Positions 1 through 6,961 of a stretch of 17,662 nucleotides of DNA are shown one piece after another. The position numbers and the translations under genes were made by a program. The notes below the pieces were generated by a model. The model worked only from the letters and a program-made list of their open reading frames with translations. It was not told the DNA's origin and did no database searches. This DNA comes from Zoogloeaceae bacterium (lineage in GTDB: Bacteria; Pseudomonadota; Gammaproteobacteria; Burkholderiales; Rhodocyclaceae): the NCBI GenBank assembly GCA_015657735.1, contig SSSX01000506.1:1-17662 (forward strand), read 5' to 3'. How positions within the stretch are numbered: position 1 is the stretch's first letter; every line of letters starts with the position of its first letter.

Positions 1-135
1 AGCGGCAAGCAGTGCGAACTGAACGGCGTGCACCACGAAGAAAGCTCGCTGGCGCATTGCCTGCGGTGGGGCAAGCAGGCTGCGGAAGACCTGGTCGAAC
101 TGGCGAAGGGCGCAGGCAACCCAGCCCAGACTTGA
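1..135 (+). CDS. C-terminal fragment of an unrecognised protein
   Basis: Frame 1 is open from the window edge to a TGA at 133-135, giving 44 residues that end in KGAGNPAQT. The fragment contains two Cys (KQCEL, AHCLRW) and two His (GVHHEE), is mostly hydrophilic, and has no motif I recognise. It lies 102 bases upstream of the PRTRC ParB gene in the same direction. It is probably the last gene of an upstream accessory block of the same element. The family is unknown. Confidence 0.5.
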   Translation, partial: SGKQCELNGVHHEESSLAHCLRWGKQAAEDLVELAKGAGNPAQT

Positions 136-237
136 CGGGTGGCCCGAGCGGGTAGTGAGCGTTTTCCGGTCCGGGCATGCCCTTGAAGGCCGTCCATCTT
201 ACGAGAGCATGAAGGTATCCAACAGCAGGAGACCTTT

Positions 238-1989
238 ATGGAAACACCCGCCACTCCCACCTTGCCGATCAATCGCATCGTACAAGGCAAGAACCCCCGC
301 GAATACTTCGATCCGGTGGAAATGGCCGACCTCGAGGCGGGTCTGCGCGCCGCCGGTCGCGTCGTCCAGCCCATCCTCGTCCGTCCCATCCCCGGCTCCG
401 ACCTCTACGAGATCGTGGCCGGCGAGCGCCGCTGGCGAGCCGCGAAGAACGTCTTCGGCAACGACTACGGCATGCCGGTGGTCATCGAAGCCTTGAACGA
501 CGAGGAGGCCGAGGCCATCGCCGTCATCGAGAACCACCACCGCGCCCCCATGTCCCATGCCGAGGAAGCGCAGGCCGCCAAGCGCCAGTTGCTGCGCCAC
601 AAGGGCGACAAGGAAGAGGCGGCGGCGAGCCTCGGCTGGAAGCCGGAACTCTTGGAGCGGCGGTTGGCGCTCCTGTCCTGCACGCCTGCCGTCCTGGCCG
701 CGCTCACGCGCCGCCAGATTCAACTCGGTCACGCCGAACTGCTGGCCGGCATTCCTCCCGACAAGCAGAGCAGCGTGCTGACCGGCGTGCTTGCACACAA
801 GGTGCCGGTAGGTGTGCTGAAAGAACAGTTGGGACGCTTCGCCCGCCAACTGGCCGCCGCCATCTTCGACACCGCGCAGTGCTCGGCCTGCCCGCATAAT
901 TCCGCCCGGCAGGCGGGCCTATTCGACGAATCCCTCGGCGAGGGCTACTGCCAGCATCCTACCCATTTCGACGAATTGACCCTGCAAGCCGTCGTGGCCA
1001 AGGCCCATGGCTTGCGCGACCAGTATCCGTTGGTGCAGATCGTGAAATTGAGCGATGGCAGCGCCTACCTTCCAATCGCGGCGGAAGGTGAGTTGGGCGT
1101 TGGGGCCGCGCAGTATGCCGCCTGTCAAGGCTGCGCCTCGTTTGGTTGCGCGGTGTCGGCGCTGCCCGGTAGCTACGGCGATGTGACGCTCTCGCAATGC
1201 TTCGACGCCGCCTGCAATACTCAGAAGGTTGCTGCTTGGCGCAAGGCGCAGCGCGAGAATGAGCCACCGCTTCCCCCGAAAACCGCCAAGACCCTGGCCA
1301 AGCGTGACCAGCCCGACGTGACCGTTGCCCGGCCCTCGAACCAGACTCCGCAGCGGGTGAAAGACTTCCGGGTGACTGAGTGGCGTAAGTGGGCGGCAAA
1401 GGAGTTGATGGCCAAGCCCGAGCGCAACCGACGCGTGATGATCGCGCTGGCCCGCTGCGGCCATGCCGGCGATGTCCGTAGCATCGAATTTGGAGCAGCG
1501 GCCAAGCGGATCGCGGGGCCGTGCGTGCTTGAGCGCCTCGATTTCGCGGTGGCGCTGCCCGAGGCTGATGCCATCGACGCGCAGCATCTGGAGCAATTGA
1601 TGCTGGCGGTTACCGCCTCGGCGGCTTTCGGCGTCGGTTTGCGCGATCTGGAAGCCTTGCTCAACTATCTCGAGGTCGACGAGGGGCGCCACTTCAAATG
1701 GAGCACAGAGTTCCTCGAACTGTTCACCATGAGCGAGTTGGAATCCCTGTCGGAAGAGATCGGCCTGAAAGCGAAGATGGGGGCGGCTTTCAAGCTGGCG
1801 CGGGCGAAGAAGAAGGGTGACTTCATCAAATCGCTACTGGCAGTGCCGGCCTTTGTCTACGAGGGCACCGTGCCCGTCGTCATGCAGTACCCGCGCCGCA
1901 CCGTTTCCGCAGCATCCATCGGTCTGACAGGCGACGAACTCCCCGTTGCGCCGGTCGAAACAGCCGAAGAAGAAGCCCTCGCTGCCTGA
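238..1989 (+). CDS. PRTRC system ParB family protein
   Basis: The 583-residue protein starts at an ATG six bases after AGGAG. Residues about 10-100 form a ParB N-terminal domain with the GERRWRA box (62-68), the CTP-binding hallmark of ParB proteins, followed by an ENHHRAPMSHAEEA segment (98-111) matching the second ParB box and a helix-turn-helix region at about 124-170. The protein is roughly twice the size of a chromosomal ParB. The extra C-terminal part has two cysteine clusters (C215, C218, C238 and C296, C299, C304, C321, C326) that could bind metal. Followed by E, C, F, B, A and ThiF, it is the ParB that names the PRTRC cassette. Such proteins are thought to act in segregation or gene control on plasmids and ICEs. 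The DNA site is unknown and no ParA is visible. Confidence 0.9.
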   Translation: METPATPTLPINRIVQGKNPREYFDPVEMADLEAGLRAAGRVVQPILVRPIPGSDLYEIVAGERRWRAAKNVFGNDYGMPVVIEALNDEEAEAIAVIENHHRAPMSHAEEAQAAKRQLLRHKGDKEEAAASLGWKPELLERRLALLSCTPAVLAALTRRQIQLGHAELLAGIPPDKQSSVLTGVLAHKVPVGVLKEQLGRFARQLAAAIFDTAQCSACPHNSARQAGLFDESLGEGYCQHPTHFDELTLQAVVAKAHGLRDQYPLVQIVKLSDGSAYLPIAAEGELGVGAAQYAACQGCASFGCAVSALPGSYGDVTLSQCFDAACNTQKVAAWRKAQRENEPPLPPKTAKTLAKRDQPDVTVARPSNQTPQRVKDFRVTEWRKWAAKELMAKPERNRRVMIALARCGHAGDVRSIEFGAAAKRIAGPCVLERLDFAVALPEADAIDAQHLEQLMLAVTASAAFGVGLRDLEALLNYLEVDEGRHFKWSTEFLELFTMSELESLSEEIGLKAKMGAAFKLARAKKKGDFIKSLLAVPAFVYEGTVPVVMQYPRRTVSAASIGLTGDELPVAPVETAEEEALAA

Positions 1990-2014
1990 GCACCGCAGCC
2001 ACTGGAAAACCCCC

Positions 2015-2053
2015 AATGCCTTCGTAGCATGGTCTCGAAGGCATTTCTTTTTT
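2015..2053 (+). terminator. Hairpin with T-tract between ParB and protein E
   Basis: AATGCCTTCG (2015-2024) is perfectly complementary to CGAAGGCATT (2036-2045), with an 11-base loop and a following run of mostly T (2044-2053). This is the form of an intrinsic terminator. The T-tract abuts the GAAGGAG ribosome site of protein E, so it could act as an attenuator that lowers expression of the downstream genes rather than ending the operon. Confidence 0.65.
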
Positions 2054-2066
2054 GAAGGAGCGTGAC

Positions 2067-2540
2067 ATGACGATGTTCGAAGAACTGTTTGCTTTGGCGA
2101 CCAGCGCCACCTTGACGATGGTGCTCAGTGCCGACGAAAAAACCGGGCGGATGACGATCAACGTGATTCCCAAGCCGAAGAAGGATGTGGACGAAGCGGC
2201 ACTGACCAAGGCCCTGAGCCTGACGGCGACGCCCGCCGAATTCGACGCCGGTTTCGTGGATGTATTGAAGGGCTACCGGGAAGTCCGCCAGAGCCTCGCC
2301 GAGCAGGCCGAAGCTACGCAGGAAGTGCTGCAAGCAGCCAAGGTGGCATCGGCGAAGAAGGCGGGCGAGGCGATGACCAAGGCGGTCAAGCCCGCCCCCG
2401 CACCGGCCACGACGAAAGCCCCGGTCAAGGAACAATCCGACACGACCGCTGACTTGGGCGATGCCGAAGAGGGTGGCAATGCGCTACCACAGGCCTCTGT
2501 GACCGCTGCCAGTGGCGATCACTACGACCTGTTCGGCTGA
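2067..2540 (+). CDS. PRTRC system protein E
   Basis: The ATG at 2067 lies six bases after a strong GAAGGAG, so I prefer it to the in-frame TTG at 2052. The protein has 157 residues. The N-terminal 90 or so (MTMFEELFALATSATLTMVL...) are the part expected to be conserved in PRTRC protein E. A low-complexity Ala/Lys/Pro linker follows (about 95-125), then an acidic tail ending in HYDLFG. No enzymatic motif is visible. The assignment rests on position between ParB and the ubiquitin-like C protein and on the general appearance of the family. The function is not known. The tail weakly resembles a sliding-clamp-binding peptide (QLDLF type). Confidence 0.8.
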   Translation: MTMFEELFALATSATLTMVLSADEKTGRMTINVIPKPKKDVDEAALTKALSLTATPAEFDAGFVDVLKGYREVRQSLAEQAEATQEVLQAAKVASAKKAGEAMTKAVKPAPAPATTKAPVKEQSDTTADLGDAEEGGNALPQASVTAASGDHYDLFG

Positions 2541-2629
2541 GTTCCGGCCTTGAAAGCGGGCAGGGCGGCGAGAGACTGATGGCAAGGGCCTTCCCTTCGG
2601 GAGGCCGTCCAGACGACAGGAGTCCAACG

Positions 2630-3064
2630 ATGAGCATTGCAATCAACGAAATCCGGCGGGTCTTCCGCTACAACGGCATGCAGTTGCCCGACGTGCCGGG
2701 TATGGAACCGAAGGAGGTCCGCGATCTCTACAGCACCCAATACCCCGAACTCATCAGCGCCGAGATCGAGGCAGGTGAGGTCCGGGACGGCGTGCAGGAA
2801 TATACCTTCCGCAAGGCGGTCGGAACCAAGGGTGGGAGTGGCGATGAAGGGGAGCGGCTGACCACCCTCATGGCTGCTGTGACGGTTGAATCCGAGGGGC
2901 GCTCGGATATCACCGGCAAACTCGCCAAAGCACTGACCCGGCGCGGCACGCAGGCATGCGGCAGCGCTTGGGGTGCCTTCGTGTTGCGCACCCGGCGCGA
3001 TGCGACGGAACGCCATACAGCCCGCGTCCTGCCGACCAGCGACATGTTGGCCCCGCTACCATGA
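2630..3064 (+). CDS. PRTRC system protein C, ubiquitin-like, with C-terminal extension
   Basis: The ATG at 2630 follows AGGAG with seven bases spacing; a farther in-frame start at 2579 lacks that support. Residues 1-67 (SIAINEIRRVFRYNGMQLPD... to YTFRKAVGTKG) match PRTRC protein C, the family classed as prokaryotic ubiquitin-like (Prok_Ub). A Gly-Gly sits at residues 68-69, where a ubiquitin-like tail would end. The reading frame continues 75 residues beyond it, to LPTSDMLAPLP. The stop overlaps the ATG of protein F (ATGA), which supports the extension being translated. If the protein is a ubiquitin-like modifier, the JAMM peptidase (protein A) would have to cleave after the Gly-Gly before activation by ThiF. 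That processing step is inference; some family members may simply have tails. Confidence 0.85.
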   Translation: MSIAINEIRRVFRYNGMQLPDVPGMEPKEVRDLYSTQYPELISAEIEAGEVRDGVQEYTFRKAVGTKGGSGDEGERLTTLMAAVTVESEGRSDITGKLAKALTRRGTQACGSAWGAFVLRTRRDATERHTARVLPTSDMLAPLP

Positions 3065-4080
3065 TGGCCTTGGCCCTGCCCCGTATCAATCCGCAGGTAC
3101 CGCGCACCATCGCGCCGGGGCCGCTGCTGGCGGCCAATGCCACGGTGTCGCGCTTCTTGATTGAAGCCGAGGCCTTCGACGAGAGCGACATCCCAGCGAC
3201 CTGGAGCGACTCCCTCGATGCCTGCCGGCAGGCGCTCGATGGCTGGCTCAAGCGCCAGATCGGCGCGCTGCATTGCCTGACACCGCGCTTTGCCCTGCAT
3301 ATGGTCTCTCGCGATGGCGACTACTACCGCTACTACGGCGGCCAGCCGCCGAAAGACTTCGACTTCGGTGCGGTGGAAGCCTCATGGTGTGAATACCATG
3401 AGCAGGAATGGCCGGTGGGGGCGGGGCTGGAGGCCCTGAGTGCCCGCGTGCCCGGCTTGGGGAGCGTCGTCCTGCATGTGTTGTGCCGCCAGAGCGCTTT
3501 CGTCTATCCGCTGTTCACGCCCGACATTGCCTGCGACGCGGCGACCTATCTTTACTGGTGCGGCGAAGAAGACGAGGAAGCCGCACTGGACATGCACTGT
3601 GGCGAGGATGAAGAAGAGCGCGAAGCGATGCGGACGGAAATGGTCAGCAAGGCCACGCTGGAAGCGTCCTTTCCGGCATGGACCCGGCGCTGGCCGCGCG
3701 GGCTGGAACTGGCGCAGTGCGCCCGATTCCTGCGCCGGGCGATCAAGCGGCTGTCCGATCCGGGCGCCAAGGCGGTGGCCGAGGATGCGCTGGCGCTGGC
3801 CGGCCTGGACATCGACGATAGTTTTCGTCCCGACATCGACGGCGAATTCGTCGGCTTCGGCGCCGTGCTGTCATGGCGCGACGGGGACGTGACCACGCGC
3901 ATCTACGACGATCTTCTTGAACTCGCCCATCAAGGCGAATACTGCGAGCACATGGGCGAGGTCCGGGTGCCGCTGGACGATCCCGGTGCCTTCGGCGCGT
4001 GGCAGCGGGCGATGGCCAGCCGCTTCGAGGCCATCCGGCGGATCGACCGCTTGATTCATCACCTCTCGGCGGGAAACTGA
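3061..4080 (+). CDS. PRTRC system protein F
   Basis: The start ATG overlaps the stop of protein C by four bases, which indicates coupled translation; a second ATG follows immediately. The product has 339 residues. It is recognisable mainly by place in the cassette and by features typical of protein F: an aromatic HMVSRDGDYYRYYGGQPP segment and a very acidic patch near the middle (WCGEEDEEAALDMHCGEDEE). No catalytic motif or membrane segment is seen. Its role in the predicted conjugation pathway is unknown. A longer in-frame start at 2956 would overlap almost all of the extension of C and is unlikely. Confidence 0.82.
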   Translation: MMALALPRINPQVPRTIAPGPLLAANATVSRFLIEAEAFDESDIPATWSDSLDACRQALDGWLKRQIGALHCLTPRFALHMVSRDGDYYRYYGGQPPKDFDFGAVEASWCEYHEQEWPVGAGLEALSARVPGLGSVVLHVLCRQSAFVYPLFTPDIACDAATYLYWCGEEDEEAALDMHCGEDEEEREAMRTEMVSKATLEASFPAWTRRWPRGLELAQCARFLRRAIKRLSDPGAKAVAEDALALAGLDIDDSFRPDIDGEFVGFGAVLSWRDGDVTTRIYDDLLELAHQGEYCEHMGEVRVPLDDPGAFGAWQRAMASRFEAIRRIDRLIHHLSAGN

Positions 4081-4100
4081 TCGTGGAGGAGGTAACAACC

Positions 4101-4841
4101 ATGAACCAAGCCGAGTTTTCCATTCAGGCCCCGAGCGCGGGCACCGTGCATCTGCGCCGGGCGGTCCTGATCTACGACGGCCAGCAGGGTAGTGCGCTGG
4201 CTACCGTGCATGACATCGAGGAAGTCGATGGCGAAGCCGTCATCGGTGCCGGGCAGGCGATGACGCCCCGTGCGGCGATGGACCTCGCCCGCGCCCTGCT
4301 CAAGCGAACTGCCCACGGCGGATTTCTGCCGGAGACGGTGCTCTACATGGATGGCGACCTGATCGTCTGGTGGGTGCCGCCAGCCCGCTGCCACATCGCC
4401 TTCCGTGTCGACGAGGAACACGCCGAGGCCTTTGGTGGGCGCGAACGCGGCGAGAGTGTACCCCATCCGGGACTGGTTTTTGCGGCCTCCAGTCGTGTCT
4501 GGCGGGTATGGGCGGTGAAGGGGGCAAGCCGCCCGACGCCGGCCACGGCCTTGTACCAAGTGCCTTACTTCAACGTCGACGTGCGGGGCAACATTTGCCA
4601 GGGCAACGCGCCGGTGCCCGAGGGCACGACGGTCGAGAAGATCGCCGCGTGGAACGATGCCTTCCTGCGCAGCTATTTCACCCACCCGAACGGCCCCGGC
4701 AAACTGGTGCGCTATCGCGGCGGCGCTTACGCCTTCTGGCGAGAGATGCTCGATGGACGATTCCGGCGTTTCCCCGAGCGGGTGCTGGTCGATGTAAAGA
4801 TGACCCTGGGTGGTCTGTTGGGCATCACGGAGGGGACATGA
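4101..4841 (+). CDS. PRTRC system protein B, E2-like (Prok-E2 family D)
   Basis: The start at 4101 follows a purine-rich GGAGGAGGT ribosome site. The protein has 246 residues. PRTRC protein B belongs to a family related to ubiquitin-conjugating (E2) enzymes. The segment YFNVDVRGNICQGN (157-169) resembles the E2 active-site flap (HPN-x-x-x-x-G-x-x-C), which makes Cys166 the candidate thioester cysteine. HPGLVF (122-127) and several Trp residues are other recognisable points. Its stop overlaps the start of the JAMM protein, so B and A are translationally coupled. Inferred role: transfer of activated protein C to a target or lipid. This is predicted from family membership and not shown by the sequence. 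Confidence 0.87.
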   Translation: MNQAEFSIQAPSAGTVHLRRAVLIYDGQQGSALATVHDIEEVDGEAVIGAGQAMTPRAAMDLARALLKRTAHGGFLPETVLYMDGDLIVWWVPPARCHIAFRVDEEHAEAFGGRERGESVPHPGLVFAASSRVWRVWAVKGASRPTPATALYQVPYFNVDVRGNICQGNAPVPEGTTVEKIAAWNDAFLRSYFTHPNGPGKLVRYRGGAYAFWREMLDGRFRRFPERVLVDVKMTLGGLLGITEGT

Positions 4842-5542
4842 TGGATGTGCGCGACATTGCCCTACAGGCGGCTTGCCCGGTCATCGCCGCGCCGCGTTTT
4901 GGCCCCTTGCCCGACATGGTGAACGGCCAAAGGATCATTCTCGCGGCCAACGGCGTTTTCGTGCAGGTCAAACTCGACTGGCTGGACTGCATCCAGCGGC
5001 TCTCCCCCGCGTTGCCGATCCCGCTGCCCTACGGCGGCATCGAGGAGCGGCTGACTTTCACTTTCGGCGTATTGCCCATCCGGCTGATCGAGGCGTTCAT
5101 CGAAGCCGGTCGCCGGGGCTTGCCCAACGAGGTGGCCGGAGCGCTGATCTACTCCCGGCGCAGCCGGAGCTTGCGGCTCGCGCTGTGCGAACCCCTCGAT
5201 GTGTCGCCGCACCAGATCGATTACCGGATGCCAGCGATGGATGCCGACGAGACACTGGCCGTGGACCTGCATACCCACGGCCACGGCTTGCCATTCTGGT
5301 CGGCCAAGGACGACCGCGATGATCAGGGCATCAAGGTGGCCGGGGTGCTTGGTTGCCTGCATCAGCCTAAGCCCAGCGCCCTGTTCCGGCTGGTGGTCAA
5401 TGGCCGGTTCCTCCCCTTGCCGCATCCGTGGCAGGCTGACACCACGGCGGCACACTACCCGGAACCCGACCTTGAACCGGGCCTGCTGCGCCGGATACTG
5501 AGTTTCTACCAAGGAAGGAGGTTCGGACCGTGGAACACCTGA
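4838..5542 (+). CDS. PRTRC system protein A, JAMM/JAB metallopeptidase
   Basis: The ATGATG at 4838 overlaps the TGA of protein B. The 234-residue product contains a full JAMM zinc motif: H145-T-H147, seven residues, S155, two residues, D158 (HTHGHGLPFWSAKD), with the upstream catalytic Glu most likely E98 (LPNEVAGAL). Such enzymes cleave ubiquitin-like proteins from targets or from precursors. In this cassette the natural substrate is protein C, either trimming its 75-residue tail after Gly-Gly or removing it from conjugates. The N-terminal 70 residues precede the JAB fold and are of unknown role. The intact motif means the enzyme is probably active. Longer in-frame starts upstream are shadows of gene B. 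Confidence 0.9.
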   Translation: MMDVRDIALQAACPVIAAPRFGPLPDMVNGQRIILAANGVFVQVKLDWLDCIQRLSPALPIPLPYGGIEERLTFTFGVLPIRLIEAFIEAGRRGLPNEVAGALIYSRRSRSLRLALCEPLDVSPHQIDYRMPAMDADETLAVDLHTHGHGLPFWSAKDDRDDQGIKVAGVLGCLHQPKPSALFRLVVNGRFLPLPHPWQADTTAAHYPEPDLEPGLLRRILSFYQGRRFGPWNT

Positions 5543-6357
5543 TCGACCCCGCACTGCTCGACCGTCGCGTCAGCATCCATCTGGTCGGTGTCGGCGGCAA
5601 CGGCGCGCAAATGGCCGCCTGCCTCGCCCGGCTCGACATCGCCATGAAGGCGCTCGGTCATCCCCACGGCCTGCACGTCACCGCGTTCGACGCCGACCGG
5701 GTAAGCGAGGCCAACGTGGGCCGGCAACTCTACAGCCCTGCCGACATCGGTCGGCACAAGGCCATTGTGACCATTCACCGCCTCAACCAGTTCTACGGAC
5801 TGGACTGGATCGCCCATCCCGTTCGCTACGAGGCCTTCGAGACCAACCGCTACTCGCTGCCGAGTGCCGATATCCTGGTAAGTTGCGTGGACAGCCGCTT
5901 CGCGCGTCGAATGCTGCATGAGGCAGTGTTCGACGGGGGCGGGCGCTATCGCTACTGGCTGGACCTCGGCAACACCGAGGCAAGCGCTCAGGTGATATTG
6001 GGGCAGGGGCCGCACCGGACAAGGAGCGAGAGGAGTATGCGCCTGCCCTGCGTCACCGAACTCTTCCCCGAATTGCTGGATACCAATGCTCCAGACGACA
6101 ACCGGCCTTCGTGTTCGGTCCGGGTGTCACTGGCTTCCCAAGGCCTGTTCATCAACGACGTGGCGGTGCGTTTCGCGGCGCAGTTGCTCTATGAACTCTT
6201 TTCCAAAGGGCGGCTCGACCAGCATGGCGTGGTAGTCAATCTCGACTCGAAACGGACCGGCCCCATCGAGGTTGGTCCGAAGACCTGGGCGCGTTTCGGT
6301 TGCGTCATGGCCGATGAGCGCCAAGACGAGGATGAAACGTTGGCGGAAGTAGCCTGA
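5530..6357 (+). CDS. PRTRC system ThiF family protein (E1-like adenylating enzyme)
   Basis: Translation starts at a GTG (5530) eight bases after AAGGAAGGAGG, overlapping the end of protein A by 13 bases. The 275-residue product has the ThiF/MoeB/E1 signature: glycine-rich GVGGNG (20-25), acidic FDADRVSEANVGRQ (53-66) with the ATP-binding D56, N62, R65 and Q66, K77 in DIGRHKA, and CVDSR (119-123). The conserved-looking LPCVTELFPEL (172-182) offers Cys174 as a possible thiol acceptor, with Cys195 as an alternative. The role would be to adenylate the C-terminal glycine of processed protein C and hand it to protein B. No rhodanese or second catalytic domain is fused. This is the last core gene of the cassette. 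Confidence 0.9.
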   Translation: MEHLIDPALLDRRVSIHLVGVGGNGAQMAACLARLDIAMKALGHPHGLHVTAFDADRVSEANVGRQLYSPADIGRHKAIVTIHRLNQFYGLDWIAHPVRYEAFETNRYSLPSADILVSCVDSRFARRMLHEAVFDGGGRYRYWLDLGNTEASAQVILGQGPHRTRSERSMRLPCVTELFPELLDTNAPDDNRPSCSVRVSLASQGLFINDVAVRFAAQLLYELFSKGRLDQHGVVVNLDSKRTGPIEVGPKTWARFGCVMADERQDEDETLAEVA

Positions 6358-6370
6358 GCGGAAGGGAGAC

Positions 6371-6579
6371 ATGGCACACAGAACATGGAATGTCCGCGTG
6401 ATGCGCGAGGGTCGGCGTTGCGCCTGGGGCAAGTCGCGGAATCGAGCGAATCGCTCGCCCGTTGCACGGCGCTATCGCGCTACAGCGTGACGGAAGAGGA
6501 ACTGGCCGGAGCGCCTTGCAAACCGGACGCCTGCGTCATCTACCCGGACGAGGATTTCGACGTAACGCCCGCCGGCTGA
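6371..6579 (+). pseudogene. Small accessory gene with apparent -1 frameshift
   Basis: An ATG at 6371 sits directly after AAGGGAGAC, 13 bases past ThiF. It reads MAHRTWNVRVMREGRRCAWGK and then stops early at 39 residues. The tail TEEELAGAPCKPDACVIYPD continuing to DFDVTPAG, which looks like a genuine acidic protein end, lies in a different frame. Adding one G to the GGGG run at 6426-6429 joins the halves into one 69-residue protein (CAWGQVAESSESLARC...). It is therefore either a real frameshift mutation, a sequencing error in a homopolymer, or slippage. An unbroken alternative from ATG 6385 exists but has no ribosome site. The family is unknown. Confidence 0.55.
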
Positions 6580-6682
6580 CGGCATGGGACAAGGCGGTCG
6601 GTGTAAAGGTGAATCGGGTGTGCGGCATTCTGTGCGATGGGTCTATGATGATGCCCATTCCCTCGAAAGCGGAGGCCGGATC

Positions 6683-6892
6683 ATGGATCACCCCATCATC
6701 AAGCAGTTCGAGGCCCATGCCGAACTGCTGGACATCAGCGGCAGCGTTGAAGCCATCGACGAGGCCATCGTGCAACTTGCCACCTGGATGGATGGTCTCG
6801 AACTTTCCGAGGATGATCAAGCGCTTCTCTGCCACATCGGCGCGGTGCTCTACCGCGAGGGACTTCGAGGCCGCACGGGAATACGACCGTGA
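6683..6892 (+). CDS. Small hypothetical protein of the PRTRC region
   Basis: The ATG at 6683 follows a GGAGG site. The product is a 69-residue acidic, probably helical protein (MDHPIIKQFEAHAELLDISG...) with no known motif. It shares direction with the cassette and ends just before the terminator at 6908. The last ten residues (REGLRGRTGIRP) are basic and differ in style from the rest, while another frame directly after offers DFEAAREYDRD. Removing one G from the GGG near 6861 would fuse the two, so a second frameshift is possible. However, YREGLR is also a plausible natural ending. The function is unknown. Confidence 0.65.
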   Translation: MDHPIIKQFEAHAELLDISGSVEAIDEAIVQLATWMDGLELSEDDQALLCHIGAVLYREGLRGRTGIRP

Positions 6893-6907
6893 TCGACGGG
6901 GCAAAAT

Positions 6908-6937
6908 GGGGGCTGCAAAGCCCCCGCTCCTTTCTTG
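6908..6937 (+). terminator. Intrinsic terminator ending the PRTRC operon
   Basis: GGGGGCT (6908-6914) pairs perfectly with AGCCCCC (6919-6925) around a GCAA loop, followed by pyrimidine-rich GCTCCTTTCTT. It lies between the last small gene of the cassette and the 3' end of the convergent recombinase gene, so it may serve the forward strand, which has the T-rich tail. Confidence 0.75.
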
Positions 6938-6961
6938 AGTAGGCCGGATGCAGGCCCAGGC

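Noticed and set aside
199..897. Long minus-strand open frame opposite ParB
   Set aside because: It lies wholly antisense to a gene with clear ParB motifs, has no ribosome site that I can support, and its composition mirrors GC-rich third positions.
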